Source: Nitrospirota bacterium
Lineage (GTDB): Bacteria > Nitrospirota > Thermodesulfovibrionia > Thermodesulfovibrionales > JdFR-88
Reading direction: 5' to 3'
Assembly: GCA_014874185.1 (NCBI GenBank)
Contig: JACWAF010000005.1
Span: forward strand, 1-64,000
DNA length: 64,000 bases
A program made the position numbers and the translations under genes. How positions within the stretch are numbered: the stretch's first letter is position 1; the number at the start of each line of letters is the position of its first letter. The notes below the pieces were generated by a model. The model was not told the origin of the DNA. It did not search any database and saw only the letters and a list, made by a program, of their open reading frames with translations. Of the stretch, positions 26,963-35,325 are shown in pieces.

Positions 26963-29473
26963 TTAATCGGAACCCTTTCCCAGCTTCCTCTTCAATGCCT
27001 CCCCCGTATGGGAGCCGGCAGTGGCCGCGACTTCCTCCGGCGTGCCCTGGGCCACCAGGTAGCCGCCTTCCTCCCCGCCCTCCGGGCCAAGGTCTATTAT
27101 GTAATCCGCCGATTTTATAATATCCAGGTTATGTTCCACAACAATTACCGTATTGCCCTTTTCCACCAGCCCGGTGAGCACCTTCAGAAGTTTCTCTATG
27201 TCCACGAAATGAAGTCCGGTCGTGGGCTCGTCAAGTATGTAGAGGGTCCGTCCGGTCCCTTTCTTTCCGAGTTCCCTTGAAAGCCGCACCCGCTGCGCCT
27301 CCCCGCCGGAGAGGGTTGTGGCGGGCTGGCCCAGTTTCAGATACCCAAGCCCCACATCGTCAAGAACTCTGAGTTTTCTTTTTATGGGCAGCACGTGCTC
27401 GAAGAACTCACAGGCCTCGGAGATGGTCATCTCCAGGACTTCGGAGATGTTCTTCCCCTTGTACTTTATATCAAGCGTCTCCCTGTTATAGCGCTTGCCG
27501 CCGCACTCGTCGCACAGGACGTAGACATCTGGCAGGAAGTGCATCTCAACCTTCTTTAGTCCCTCGCCCTTGCAGTTTTCGCACCTGCCGCCGGGCACGT
27601 TGAAGCTGAAGCGTGATTCCTTATAACCCCTAACGCGCGATTCCCCGGTCAGGCTGAAGAGCCGCCTTATATAGCTGAAAATGCCCGTGTATGTTGCCGG
27701 GTTGGAGCGCGGTGTCCTCCCCAGCGGGGCCTGCTCTATTGCCACTATCCTGTCCAGGTGCTCCGTACCTCTTATCTCCCTGTGCTTTCCGGGTGTGGGC
27801 CCGGCCTTGTAGAGTTCCCTCTCAAGCGCCCTGTATAAAATATCGTAGACAAGCGTGCTCTTCCCGGAGCCGGACATGCCCGTCACGCAAACGAACATGC
27901 CCAGGGGTATTCGCACGTCCAGGTTTTTCAGGTTATATGCCTGCGCTCCCACTATCTCCAGAAATTTTCCATTCGGAGGCCTTCTTATGCCGGGCACGGG
28001 TATCTCACGCGCGCCTTTCAGGTAGAGGCCGGTAATGGAATTGGCATTTCGTTTTATCTCTTCGGGGCTTCCGGAGGCGATAACCTTTCCGCCCAGCACG
28101 CCCGCGCCTGGCCCCATATCCAGTATGTGGTCCGCGCGGAGCATCGTTTCCTCATCGTGCTCCACTATTATTATCGTGTTCCCCTGTGTCTTCAGCATGT
28201 CCAGGCTGTCCAGCAGGCGCATGGAGTCCCTGGGGTGAAGCCCTATCGTGGGCTCATCCAGGAGATACAGCACCCCCGTAAGGGAGGAGCCTATCTGGGT
28301 GGCCAGCCTTATCCTCTGCGATTCCCCGCCCGAGAGAGTGAGCGAGGTGCGGGAAAGGGTGAGATAGCCAAGCCCGACCTTCTCAAGAAAATGAAGCCTT
28401 TCAGTGACCTCTTTCAGGAGGCGCTCGGCTATGACCTGCTCCCTGGGGCCAAGCTCAAGTCTTTTTACAAACTGCCTGGCATCTTTAACCGGAAGCGACG
28501 CGAACTCGCCTATGTTCTTTCCCGCTATTTTTATACTGAGGGCCTCTGGCCTCAGCCGGAGCCCCTTGCATGCCTTGCAGGGCCTTTCTTCAACGATCTC
28601 CTCGGTCTCCTCGTCGATGTACTCGTAGCCCAGCCCCCGGCAGGCCGGACATGCGCCCGAAGAGCTGTTGAATGAGAAGAACATCGGGTTTATCTCAGGG
28701 TAGCTTATCCCGCAGTTGGGGCAGACCGCCTTCCTGCTGAATACCATGTCCTCGCCCCTGTCTATCAGGTTCACGACAATGGTATCCGAATACCGCAGGG
28801 CGCACTCTATCGAGTTCTTGAGCTGCCTTTCTATCCCGGGCTTTATTATGAGCCTGTCTATGACGATCTCGATCGTATGGCGCTTGTAGCGGGCAAGCTT
28901 CACGTCCTGGGTGATGTCCGCCATCTGCCCGTCTATACGCGCCCTTATGAAACCCTCGGAGCGCATCTCGGCAATCTCTTTCCTGTACTCGCCCTTTCTG
29001 TCGCGGACTATCGGGGAGAGCACCTGTATCCTGGTCTTCTCCGGGAACTGAATAAGTGTGTCCAGGATATCCGAGGTCTCCTGCCCGGCTATCTGCGAGC
29101 CGCACTTATAGCAATACGCCTTCCCAAGCCGCGTGTAGAGCACCCTCATGTAGTCGTAGATTTCTGTTATGGTGCCCACGGTGGAACGGGGGCTCTTGGT
29201 CACGGTCTTCTGGTTGATCGCGATGGAGGGGGAGAGCCCTTCGATGGAATCCACGTCCGGTTTTTGAAGCTCCCCAAGGAACTGCCTGGCATAGGGCGAG
29301 AGGCTTTCAACATACCGCCTCTGTCCCTCGGCATAGAGCGTGTCTATCGCCAGGGAACTCTTCCCGGAGCCGGACGGGCCGGTTATGACCGTGGTCTTCT
29401 GCCTGGGGATGCGGACGTCTATATTTTTTAGATTGTGCTCCCTTGCGCCCTTTATGATTATGAAGTCTTGCAT
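26963..29473 (-). CDS. uvrA: UvrABC excinuclease subunit A, compact form
   Basis: ATPase that finds DNA lesions and loads UvrB. Two ABC modules are visible: Walker A GPSGSGKSS and GMSGSGKST, signatures LSGGESQRI and LSGGEAQRV, and two Walker B DEPT sites. Zinc pairs CYKC, CPNC...CPAC...CKAC and CENC...CDEC are present, as is the UvrB-binding region after the first Walker A. At 836 aa it is about 100 residues shorter than E. coli UvrA: the segment between CRGLG and the CKAC pair is only about 18 residues. The start at 29473 is chosen for GGAAGGG just upstream. Confidence 0.94.
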   Translation of the reverse strand: MQDFIIIKGAREHNLKNIDVRIPRQKTTVITGPSGSGKSSLAIDTLYAEGQRRYVESLSPYARQFLGELQKPDVDSIEGLSPSIAINQKTVTKSPRSTVGTITEIYDYMRVLYTRLGKAYCYKCGSQIAGQETSDILDTLIQFPEKTRIQVLSPIVRDRKGEYRKEIAEMRSEGFIRARIDGQMADITQDVKLARYKRHTIEIVIDRLIIKPGIERQLKNSIECALRYSDTIVVNLIDRGEDMVFSRKAVCPNCGISYPEINPMFFSFNSSSGACPACRGLGYEYIDEETEEIVEERPCKACKGLRLRPEALSIKIAGKNIGEFASLPVKDARQFVKRLELGPREQVIAERLLKEVTERLHFLEKVGLGYLTLSRTSLTLSGGESQRIRLATQIGSSLTGVLYLLDEPTIGLHPRDSMRLLDSLDMLKTQGNTIIIVEHDEETMLRADHILDMGPGAGVLGGKVIASGSPEEIKRNANSITGLYLKGAREIPVPGIRRPPNGKFLEIVGAQAYNLKNLDVRIPLGMFVCVTGMSGSGKSTLVYDILYRALERELYKAGPTPGKHREIRGTEHLDRIVAIEQAPLGRTPRSNPATYTGIFSYIRRLFSLTGESRVRGYKESRFSFNVPGGRCENCKGEGLKKVEMHFLPDVYVLCDECGGKRYNRETLDIKYKGKNISEVLEMTISEACEFFEHVLPIKRKLRVLDDVGLGYLKLGQPATTLSGGEAQRVRLSRELGKKGTGRTLYILDEPTTGLHFVDIEKLLKVLTGLVEKGNTVIVVEHNLDIIKSADYIIDLGPEGGEEGGYLVAQGTPEEVAATAGSHTGEALKRKLGKGSD

Positions 29474-29542
29474 GTCCCTTCCTGCATATAATTCAACCAT
29501 TTAGTATAAAAAATACCGGCCTGTTCTTTCAAACTGAATTTT

Positions 29543-29571
29543 TTGTCTTTTGGACGGTTCTGTTTTATAAT
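29543..29571 (+). promoter_or_regulatory. Sigma-70 promoter for the DUF1573 gene
   Basis: TTGTCT at 29543-29548, a 17-nt spacer and a perfect TATAAT at 29566-29571. The ATG follows after only 5 nt, so the transcript should start at or within the initiation codon. Confidence 0.6.
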
Positions 29572-29576
29572 CTTTC

Positions 29577-29969
29577 ATGCGCTGGATTTTCATAACCGCC
29601 TTTGTTATTGCTTTTACCTTTCCGGTGTCCGTTAAAGCCAGCCCTCCCAGGGCTGTGTTCCAGAGTGAAGATTACGATTTCGGAGATGTAATGGAGGGAG
29701 TTACCCTGCAGCACGATTTCATCCTGAAAAACGCGGGGACGGACGTGCTTGTGATCAAGAACATCATACCGACATGAGGGTGCACCGCGGCGCTTGCCAG
29801 TTCGGCAAGATTGAACTCCGGACAGGAGGCAAGGATAAGCGCTAAAGTTGACACCAGGGGCCACAGCGGCCTTATGCTGAAGGGCATAAAAGTGCTCACC
29901 AATGACCCGCAGGTGCCGGCGATAATGCTTTTCATGCGGGCGAACATAGAGAAAGACAAGAAAGATTGA
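29577..29969 (+). CDS. DUF1573 exported protein with in-frame TGA: probable selenoprotein
   Basis: Reading through one TGA gives a complete 130-aa DUF1573 protein: signal peptide about 1-21, FQSEDYDFGDVMEG, FILKNAGTDVLVIKNI, then the conserved cysteine motif, then SGQEARISAKVDTRGHSG and VLTNDPQVPA. The TGA (29775-29777, codon 67) replaces the first Cys of the family's CGCT motif, giving U-G-C-T. The frame continues intact to a stop at 29967. A hairpin suited to a bacterial SECIS lies just behind it. DUF1573 function is unknown; periplasmic redox work is inference. The alternative is a fresh nonsense mutation. No selA, selB or selC gene lies in the window. Confidence 0.6.
29778..29809 (+). promoter_or_regulatory. 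SECIS-like hairpin after the in-frame TGA
   Basis: CTTGCC (29793-29798) pairs perfectly with GGCAAG (29804-29809) around the loop AGTTC. The stem starts 15 nt after the TGA, and the loop has a G at its second position. Distance and loop fit what is known of bacterial SECIS elements, which sit inside the reading frame just past UGA and bind SelB. Confidence 0.5.
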
Positions 29970-30000
29970 ACCTGGATCAGTCCCGCTTCCGGAGGACCAC

Positions 30001-30852
30001 ATGATCAGAAAGGCCGTCCTTTTCCTGAGGATGATAAAGTTTACCCACTCCGTATTCGCGCTCCCTTTCGCCTTCACGGCGGCCATTATCGGGGCAGGCG
30101 GCATACCGTCCCTGAAACAGGCCCTCTGGATAGCCCTGGCCATGGTTGGGGCGCGCTCCGGGGCGATGGCCATGAACCGCATAATAGACAGGAAGATGGA
30201 CGCGCTGAACCCGCGCACGCGGGGCAGGGAGATACCCTCGGGCAAGCTCCGCTTAAGCGAGGCCGCGTTCTTCGCGGCGGTCTCCTTCGCCCTCCTCGTG
30301 TATTCCGCCTACAGGCTGAACCCGCTCTGCTTCAAGCTTTCGCCCCTGGCGATCCTGATAGTGATCTTTTATTCCTACACGAAACGGTTCACCTGGGCGG
30401 CGCACATTTTTCTGGGCATGTCGATAGCTCTTGCCCCGCTTGGGGCCTGGATAGCCGTGACCGGGACCGTGGGCCTGAAAATCATTCCCATGGTAATAGC
30501 GGTCGTCTTCTGGCTCGCGGGCTTCGACATCCTTTACGCCCTGCAGGATCTGGACTTCGACCGCGCACACGGGCTTTTTTCCATCCCCGCGCGTTTCGGC
30601 ACCGGAAAATCACTGCTCATTTCGAGGCTCTGCCACGCGGTGTCCATAGCGATGCTCGTCCTGACGGGGTTTTTATTCGGACAGGGCGTCTTTTACTGGG
30701 CGGGGATGGCCTTCGTCTGCGCCCTGTTCGCCTACGAGCATTCCCTGGTCAGGGAGGACGACCTTTCCAGGCTTGACATGGCCTTCTTCAACATGAACGG
30801 CTGGATAAGCGTAAGCGTGCTTTTTTTTACGGCCCTCTCTTATCTGGCCTAG
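30001..30852 (+). CDS. UbiA-family polyprenyltransferase (menaquinone, MqnP-like)
   Basis: 283-aa membrane prenyltransferase with about eight hydrophobic segments. The first Asp-rich motif is N59-R-I-I-D63-R-K-M-D67; the second is ALQDLDFDRAHGLFSIP. The closest type is the putative 4-hydroxybenzoate polyprenyltransferase that acts in the futalosine route to menaquinone. GGAGGACCAC precedes the ATG. No other quinone gene is in the window, so the exact substrate is inferred. Confidence 0.88.
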   Translation: MIRKAVLFLRMIKFTHSVFALPFAFTAAIIGAGGIPSLKQALWIALAMVGARSGAMAMNRIIDRKMDALNPRTRGREIPSGKLRLSEAAFFAAVSFALLVYSAYRLNPLCFKLSPLAILIVIFYSYTKRFTWAAHIFLGMSIALAPLGAWIAVTGTVGLKIIPMVIAVVFWLAGFDILYALQDLDFDRAHGLFSIPARFGTGKSLLISRLCHAVSIAMLVLTGFLFGQGVFYWAGMAFVCALFAYEHSLVREDDLSRLDMAFFNMNGWISVSVLFFTALSYLA

Positions 30853-30926
30853 TGTGATGTTCCTTACGGAACGCGGCACGCCGGGAGGCGGTTAAAAGCA
30901 AGGGCGGTTTGAGGGGATTTCTGTTT

Positions 30927-31451
30927 TCAGGGGGAGACCTTCACCATTTCCTTTACCCTGCTGTGGAACCGGGCTATCTGTTCTATCTGGTCCTCGCGGG
31001 TCAGCCCTTTGTTCTCCAGGATCGAGACGAGGTCTATCAGCTCGGAATCTATGCCCTTTGCAAGCTCGGCCCTGGAACGGTGCTTCCTCTCGTATGAGTC
31101 CAGCAGGTTATTGACTTCGCCTATGAAAGACCTGATATAGACGTCATCGTTTTTCCTTACCTGAAGCCGCCTTTCGTAATCGCCTGACAGTATGAGCCTC
31201 ATCTGCAGCTTGAGCCTTTCGAACGGCCCTATGAACCTGTGCGAAAAGATCATCGTGAAGATGACAACTACGGCGGCGTATCCGGCCATTATCAGGACGA
31301 ATGGGAGCACATTCTGATGGATGAGTCCGCCAAGCGCCTTGGCCAGATAGATAAGCACTACTCCGGCCAAGAGCGACCAGATTACTATGAAGGCAATCGA
31401 GTACCGCAGCTCTTTTGGCACGAAGTACCTTTGCCTTTTCTTCCGGGGCAT
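30927..31451 (-). CDS. Membrane protein with HAMP-like domain, unknown
   Basis: 174-aa protein with two transmembrane segments (about residues 18-40 and 48-70) and almost no periplasmic loop. A HAMP-like linker follows (HRFIGPFERLKLQMRLILSG...V). The C-terminal part is a predicted coiled-coil helix without kinase, cyclase or chemotaxis signalling domain. It stands divergent from the GAF-GGDEF gene at 31749 and could pass a membrane signal to a partner. The function is not known. Confidence 0.75.
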   Translation of the reverse strand: MPRKKRQRYFVPKELRYSIAFIVIWSLLAGVVLIYLAKALGGLIHQNVLPFVLIMAGYAAVVVIFTMIFSHRFIGPFERLKLQMRLILSGDYERRLQVRKNDDVYIRSFIGEVNNLLDSYERKHRSRAELAKGIDSELIDLVSILENKGLTREDQIEQIARFHSRVKEMVKVSP

Positions 31452-31748
31452 TTCCGCTTCCCCCTTTTTTTCAAAGATTATAACTCATATACAGGGCCTG
31501 CGCATAAGGATTTTTTCCGCCTGAATGCCATTGCAGGTTAGTTCTCAAGGCGGTCTTTTTTGCGTGAAAACAAGCAGGCGTCCCGGAGGGCGGTGCGTGT
31601 TGTCACACAAAAAAAAGCGGGTTTCTGCTATGTTATACGGAAAAGGAACTTGCGTTTTTTCCGGGATGCTTTTTTTTAGGTCTTAAACAGCCATCGAATA
31701 AGCAGAATCCCGGGAAGGAGCTTTGGATATTCCGGACCGGCACGCATA
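31452..31748. other. Divergent intergenic region
   Basis: Nearly 300 nt between the HAMP protein gene and the diguanylate cyclase gene. I see no small gene and no well-spaced promoter. TTGTCA at 31600 and TATGTT at 31629 are too far apart to pair. Confidence 0.5.
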
Positions 31749-33794
31749 TTGCTTATCGAAGAAGGGATGTTACATTTAGTTGACATACAGCTTCTCACGA
31801 GGGCATTCAAGTCTTTTACTGCTCTTACGGGCCTGAATTTCGCCCTGTACGACGACAGGGAAAACCTGGTGATCGCCCCCGCCCGGGAGGACCCCGTGCT
31901 CTCGGTAATGAAGACGAGCAGAAAAGGCCAGGAGATATATGCCCGGTTTTTAGAGGAAAACCTGAAGCTTTCGTCGAAAAAGACAAAGGCGCATCTCGCA
32001 AGGGGCCCGGCAGGGCAGTTCCATCTGTTCATTCCCGTGCGCTACAAGGAGATTAACCTGGTCGCTCTGGGCGAGGCCTTCTATCCGGCCATGGAGGACT
32101 TCGTCAGGTTTTATGAAGAGATGGGGCCGGAGTACGGGCTGCTGGAAAAAGACCCCGTCGAGTGGTCCAGGGAAATAAACGTGCTGCCGGCCGGGACCGC
32201 CGAGTGCTATATAGAGGCCATCCAGCCGCTCCTTGAAAACATCATAGCCTCTGGATACGAGAAGGGCGAACTGAGCAAGCACTGGCAATGGTCCAAAACC
32301 ATTATAAACCTGGCCGCGAACATAAAATCAAGCACCTCGCTGAATGAGATAAGGCAGATGATAATCGACACGGTCATCTTCCTCTTCAACATAGATACGG
32401 TCGCGATCTTCTCCCTCCGGGACGGATATTTTTGCCCGGAGGCCGCGGGCGGCAGAAACAGGGATGTGGTCAGCCGTTTCCGGATAGCCGGGAGCAACAA
32501 GTTCATAGCCGGGGCGATGATGTCCGACATCCCCGTTTCGGCAATGGACAGCTACAAGCTGTGGCACAACGGCTTCCCGGACGAGATAATCTCGATGTAC
32601 CTGTTCCCGATATGCTCGGGAACAGGGATGAACGGCTTCCTGGGCGTCTTCAATACCCTCCTGGGCAGGGAGGCCTTCGATTCCATAAACGAGATATGCC
32701 GGATAACGGCGTACTTCCTCGACGTGAGAAACATGGGCGAGGAATTCGACAGGAAGAGCGTCTCCCTCAAGATGCTCACCGAGACGACCTCGCAGCTTTA
32801 CGAGTTTTACAAGGAGCCGCAGAAGCTGTACGAGAGCATAGTGGCGGAAGCGGCCAATATAGCCGGGGCCGAGAAATGCTCCCTCATGCTTCCGGAGGAC
32901 GGGGGCGACGTGCTCGCAATCAGCGCGGTCAAGGGCACAAGCCCCTGGCTGATGAAGGACGTGAGGGTGAGGAGAGGGGAGGGGATAGCCGGCAAGGTCT
33001 ATGAACAGGGGGCCCCGATACTTATCGACGGCGAGGAGAGGATGCGGGACTATGCCGTGAGCCCGAAGCCCCTCTTCAAGACGGCCTCCTGCCTCAGCAT
33101 GCCGCTGAAGGTGTCCGGCGAGGTTGTGGGGATACTGAACCTCTCGGACAAGCAGACCGGCGAGTCCTTCTCCGACGCCGACCTCATGGTGCTCGGGCCT
33201 TTTGCGCTCCATGCCTCCATACTCCTCAAACTGAGCCATTTCTACAATACGTCCCAGAAGATGAGGGAGCTTTCCATAACCGACCCGCTCACCGGCCTCT
33301 TCAACAGGCGCTATTTCGACGTGCGGCTTGAGGAGGAGTTCCAGCGGGCCAGGAGATACGGGCTCTCCTTTTCGCTGGCCATAATGGACATAGATGATTT
33401 CAAGGCCCTGAACGACACCGAGGGCCACATGGCCGGCGACCACGTCCTGAAGGAGCTGGCCCTCATAATGAACAGCTCGATCAGGGCAAATGACATCCTG
33501 GTGCGCTTCGGGGGCGAGGAGTTCGCCATCATAATGCCCCAGACCTCGAAGGAGGAGGCCTTCAACGTGGTGGAAAGGATAAGGAGCAACATAAGCACGC
33601 TCATGTTCCGGGCCCTGAAGGCATTCCCCGGCAAGAGGCTCACCATAAGCACGGGGATAGCGATGTACCCGGATGCCGGAGAGCAGATTGAGAAGCTGAT
33701 CATCTGTTCGGACAGGGCCCTCTACAGGGCCAAGATGGGCGGCAAGAACAGGAGCGTCCTCTGGGAGCCGGACTGGGGCAGGAGGCCCGGTTAG
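31749..33794 (+). CDS. Diguanylate cyclase with N-terminal sensor and GAF domains
   Basis: 681-aa cytoplasmic c-di-GMP synthase. Residues 10 to about 150 resemble a PocR-like ligand sensor (DIQLLTRAFKSFTALTGLNF). Two GAF-like regions follow, roughly 185-335 and 350-500. The GGDEF domain is C-terminal, with GGEEF at 588-592 and the I-site RAND five residues earlier. No membrane segment is present. The start is TTG at 31749 or ATG at 31767; neither has a clear ribosome-binding site. It heads a signalling block just before an NtrC regulator. Confidence 0.92.
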   Translation: MLIEEGMLHLVDIQLLTRAFKSFTALTGLNFALYDDRENLVIAPAREDPVLSVMKTSRKGQEIYARFLEENLKLSSKKTKAHLARGPAGQFHLFIPVRYKEINLVALGEAFYPAMEDFVRFYEEMGPEYGLLEKDPVEWSREINVLPAGTAECYIEAIQPLLENIIASGYEKGELSKHWQWSKTIINLAANIKSSTSLNEIRQMIIDTVIFLFNIDTVAIFSLRDGYFCPEAAGGRNRDVVSRFRIAGSNKFIAGAMMSDIPVSAMDSYKLWHNGFPDEIISMYLFPICSGTGMNGFLGVFNTLLGREAFDSINEICRITAYFLDVRNMGEEFDRKSVSLKMLTETTSQLYEFYKEPQKLYESIVAEAANIAGAEKCSLMLPEDGGDVLAISAVKGTSPWLMKDVRVRRGEGIAGKVYEQGAPILIDGEERMRDYAVSPKPLFKTASCLSMPLKVSGEVVGILNLSDKQTGESFSDADLMVLGPFALHASILLKLSHFYNTSQKMRELSITDPLTGLFNRRYFDVRLEEEFQRARRYGLSFSLAIMDIDDFKALNDTEGHMAGDHVLKELALIMNSSIRANDILVRFGGEEFAIIMPQTSKEEAFNVVERIRSNISTLMFRALKAFPGKRLTISTGIAMYPDAGEQIEKLIICSDRALYRAKMGGKNRSVLWEPDWGRRPG

Positions 33795-33950
33795 GCCCCG
33801 CAAACGCCGGAGGCGCGCGCCTTTGCCGGACTTCCTCTCCCAAATGGGAGATTGCTAACCCCCTCCGCCTGGATTAAATTTTGAATAGATTCTTTTCCAT
33901 GGTGCTCCCGTATCTTCCCCATCCTTCCTTATGAAGGGGGACAATGAAAA

Positions 33951-35324
33951 ATGCAAGACGGCGGAAATATCCTGATAGTGGACGACGAGCCCAATGCGCT
34001 GAAGGTGCTTTCGGCCATACTTTCCAGCGAGGGTTACAACGTCTACGGCTCCCCGGACGTCGATAAGGCCGTGAACATAATGAACGGGAACCAGATGGAC
34101 GCCGTTATCACCGACCTGAGGATGCCAGGGCGTGACGGCATGCAGCTTTTCGAGTACATAAGGAAGAACCACCCGGACATCCCGGTGATCTTTCTTACCG
34201 CATACGGGACGGTGGAGTCCGCCGTGAACACTATTACGAACGGGGCGTATTACTACTTCATAAAACCCCCCGACTACCCGAAGCTGAAAGGCGTCCTCTC
34301 GAAGGCCGTCGAAGAGCGCAGGGTGAAGGTCTACCGGAAATCCTCCGATATGGGAGTAGAGGGCATCAGGGTGAGGATCTTCGGCAATACGCGGGAGATG
34401 AAAAAGATATTCGAGACGATCGGCATAATAAAAGACACCTCAAGCAGCGTCGTCATAACCGGCGAGACCGGCACCGGAAAGGAACTGATCGCGAAGGCCC
34501 TCCATTACCAGAGCCGGAGGAGGCAGAAGCCCTTTGTGGCCGTGAACTGCGCGGCCATCCCCAGGGAGCTAATCGAGTCCGAGCTTTTCGGGTTCGAGAG
34601 GGGCGCTTTCACAAGCGCCGTCTCCAGGCGTGTGGGCCGCTTCGAGGAGGCCTCCGGCGGCACGATATTCCTGGACGAGATAGGCGAGATCGAGCACGGG
34701 CTCCAGGCAAAACTCCTGAGGGTGCTCCAGGAGAAGGAGGTCGAGCGGCTGGGGAGCAACAAAAAATACAAGGTGGACTTCAGGCTGGTGGCGTCCACCA
34801 ACCGCGACCTGGAAGAGGAGGTAAGGGAGGGCCGCTTCCGCAAGGACCTGTTCTACAGAATAAACGTGGTGCAGATAAAAGTGCCGCCCCTCAGGGAAAG
34901 GCCCGATGACATCCCGGTCCTGATGGAAGAGTTCCTTGCGGAGTTCTGCGACCGCGAGCAGAAAAAGCTCTGTGTGCGGGCCGAGGCCGTTGAGAAATTG
35001 AAGCAGTATTCCTGGCCGGGGAATATAAGGCAGCTGAAGAACGTCCTTGAGCGCGCCGTGGTGCTGTCAAAGTCCTGTGAGATAGGCATAAGAGAGCTGC
35101 CGGAGGAGATAGTCAACGCCTGTTCCGCCGCGGTGGGAGCAGCGGCGGAACCGGAGCAAACCGGGCCTGAGCAGGCCGGCACGGGGCCCAAGACCCTTAA
35201 GGAAATGGAATTCCAGGCGATACGGAACGCACTGGACGAATGCGGCGGGAACATCTCGCGCGCGGCCAAGCTCCTTGGTATATCCAGAAAGACCTTCTAC
35301 AAAAGACTCAGAGAGGAGAGTTAG
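33951..35324 (+). CDS. NtrC-family response regulator with altered GAFTGA loop
   Basis: 457-aa sigma-54 activator. The receiver has DDE at 11-13, Asp55 (TDLRMPGRDG) and the unusual KPPDY segment. The AAA+ domain has GETGTGKE and Walker B-like FLDEIGEI. The sigma-54 contact loop reads GAFTSA instead of GAFTGA. A Fis-type helix-turn-helix closes the protein. It is strongly similar to the regulator at 48425 inside the polysaccharide locus, so the two are paralogues. AAGGGGG lies 10 nt before the ATG. Its stop is one base from the end of the convergent GGDEF-EAL gene. Confidence 0.93.
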   Translation: MQDGGNILIVDDEPNALKVLSAILSSEGYNVYGSPDVDKAVNIMNGNQMDAVITDLRMPGRDGMQLFEYIRKNHPDIPVIFLTAYGTVESAVNTITNGAYYYFIKPPDYPKLKGVLSKAVEERRVKVYRKSSDMGVEGIRVRIFGNTREMKKIFETIGIIKDTSSSVVITGETGTGKELIAKALHYQSRRRQKPFVAVNCAAIPRELIESELFGFERGAFTSAVSRRVGRFEEASGGTIFLDEIGEIEHGLQAKLLRVLQEKEVERLGSNKKYKVDFRLVASTNRDLEEEVREGRFRKDLFYRINVVQIKVPPLRERPDDIPVLMEEFLAEFCDREQKKLCVRAEAVEKLKQYSWPGNIRQLKNVLERAVVLSKSCEIGIRELPEEIVNACSAAVGAAAEPEQTGPEQAGTGPKTLKEMEFQAIRNALDECGGNISRAAKLLGISRKTFYKRLREES

Positions 35325-35325
35325 T

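Noticed and set aside
29775-29777. Plain pseudogene or sequencing error as explanation of the TGA
   Set aside because: Not excluded, but less likely: the TGA is at the key Cys, the rest is intact, and a suitable hairpin follows.
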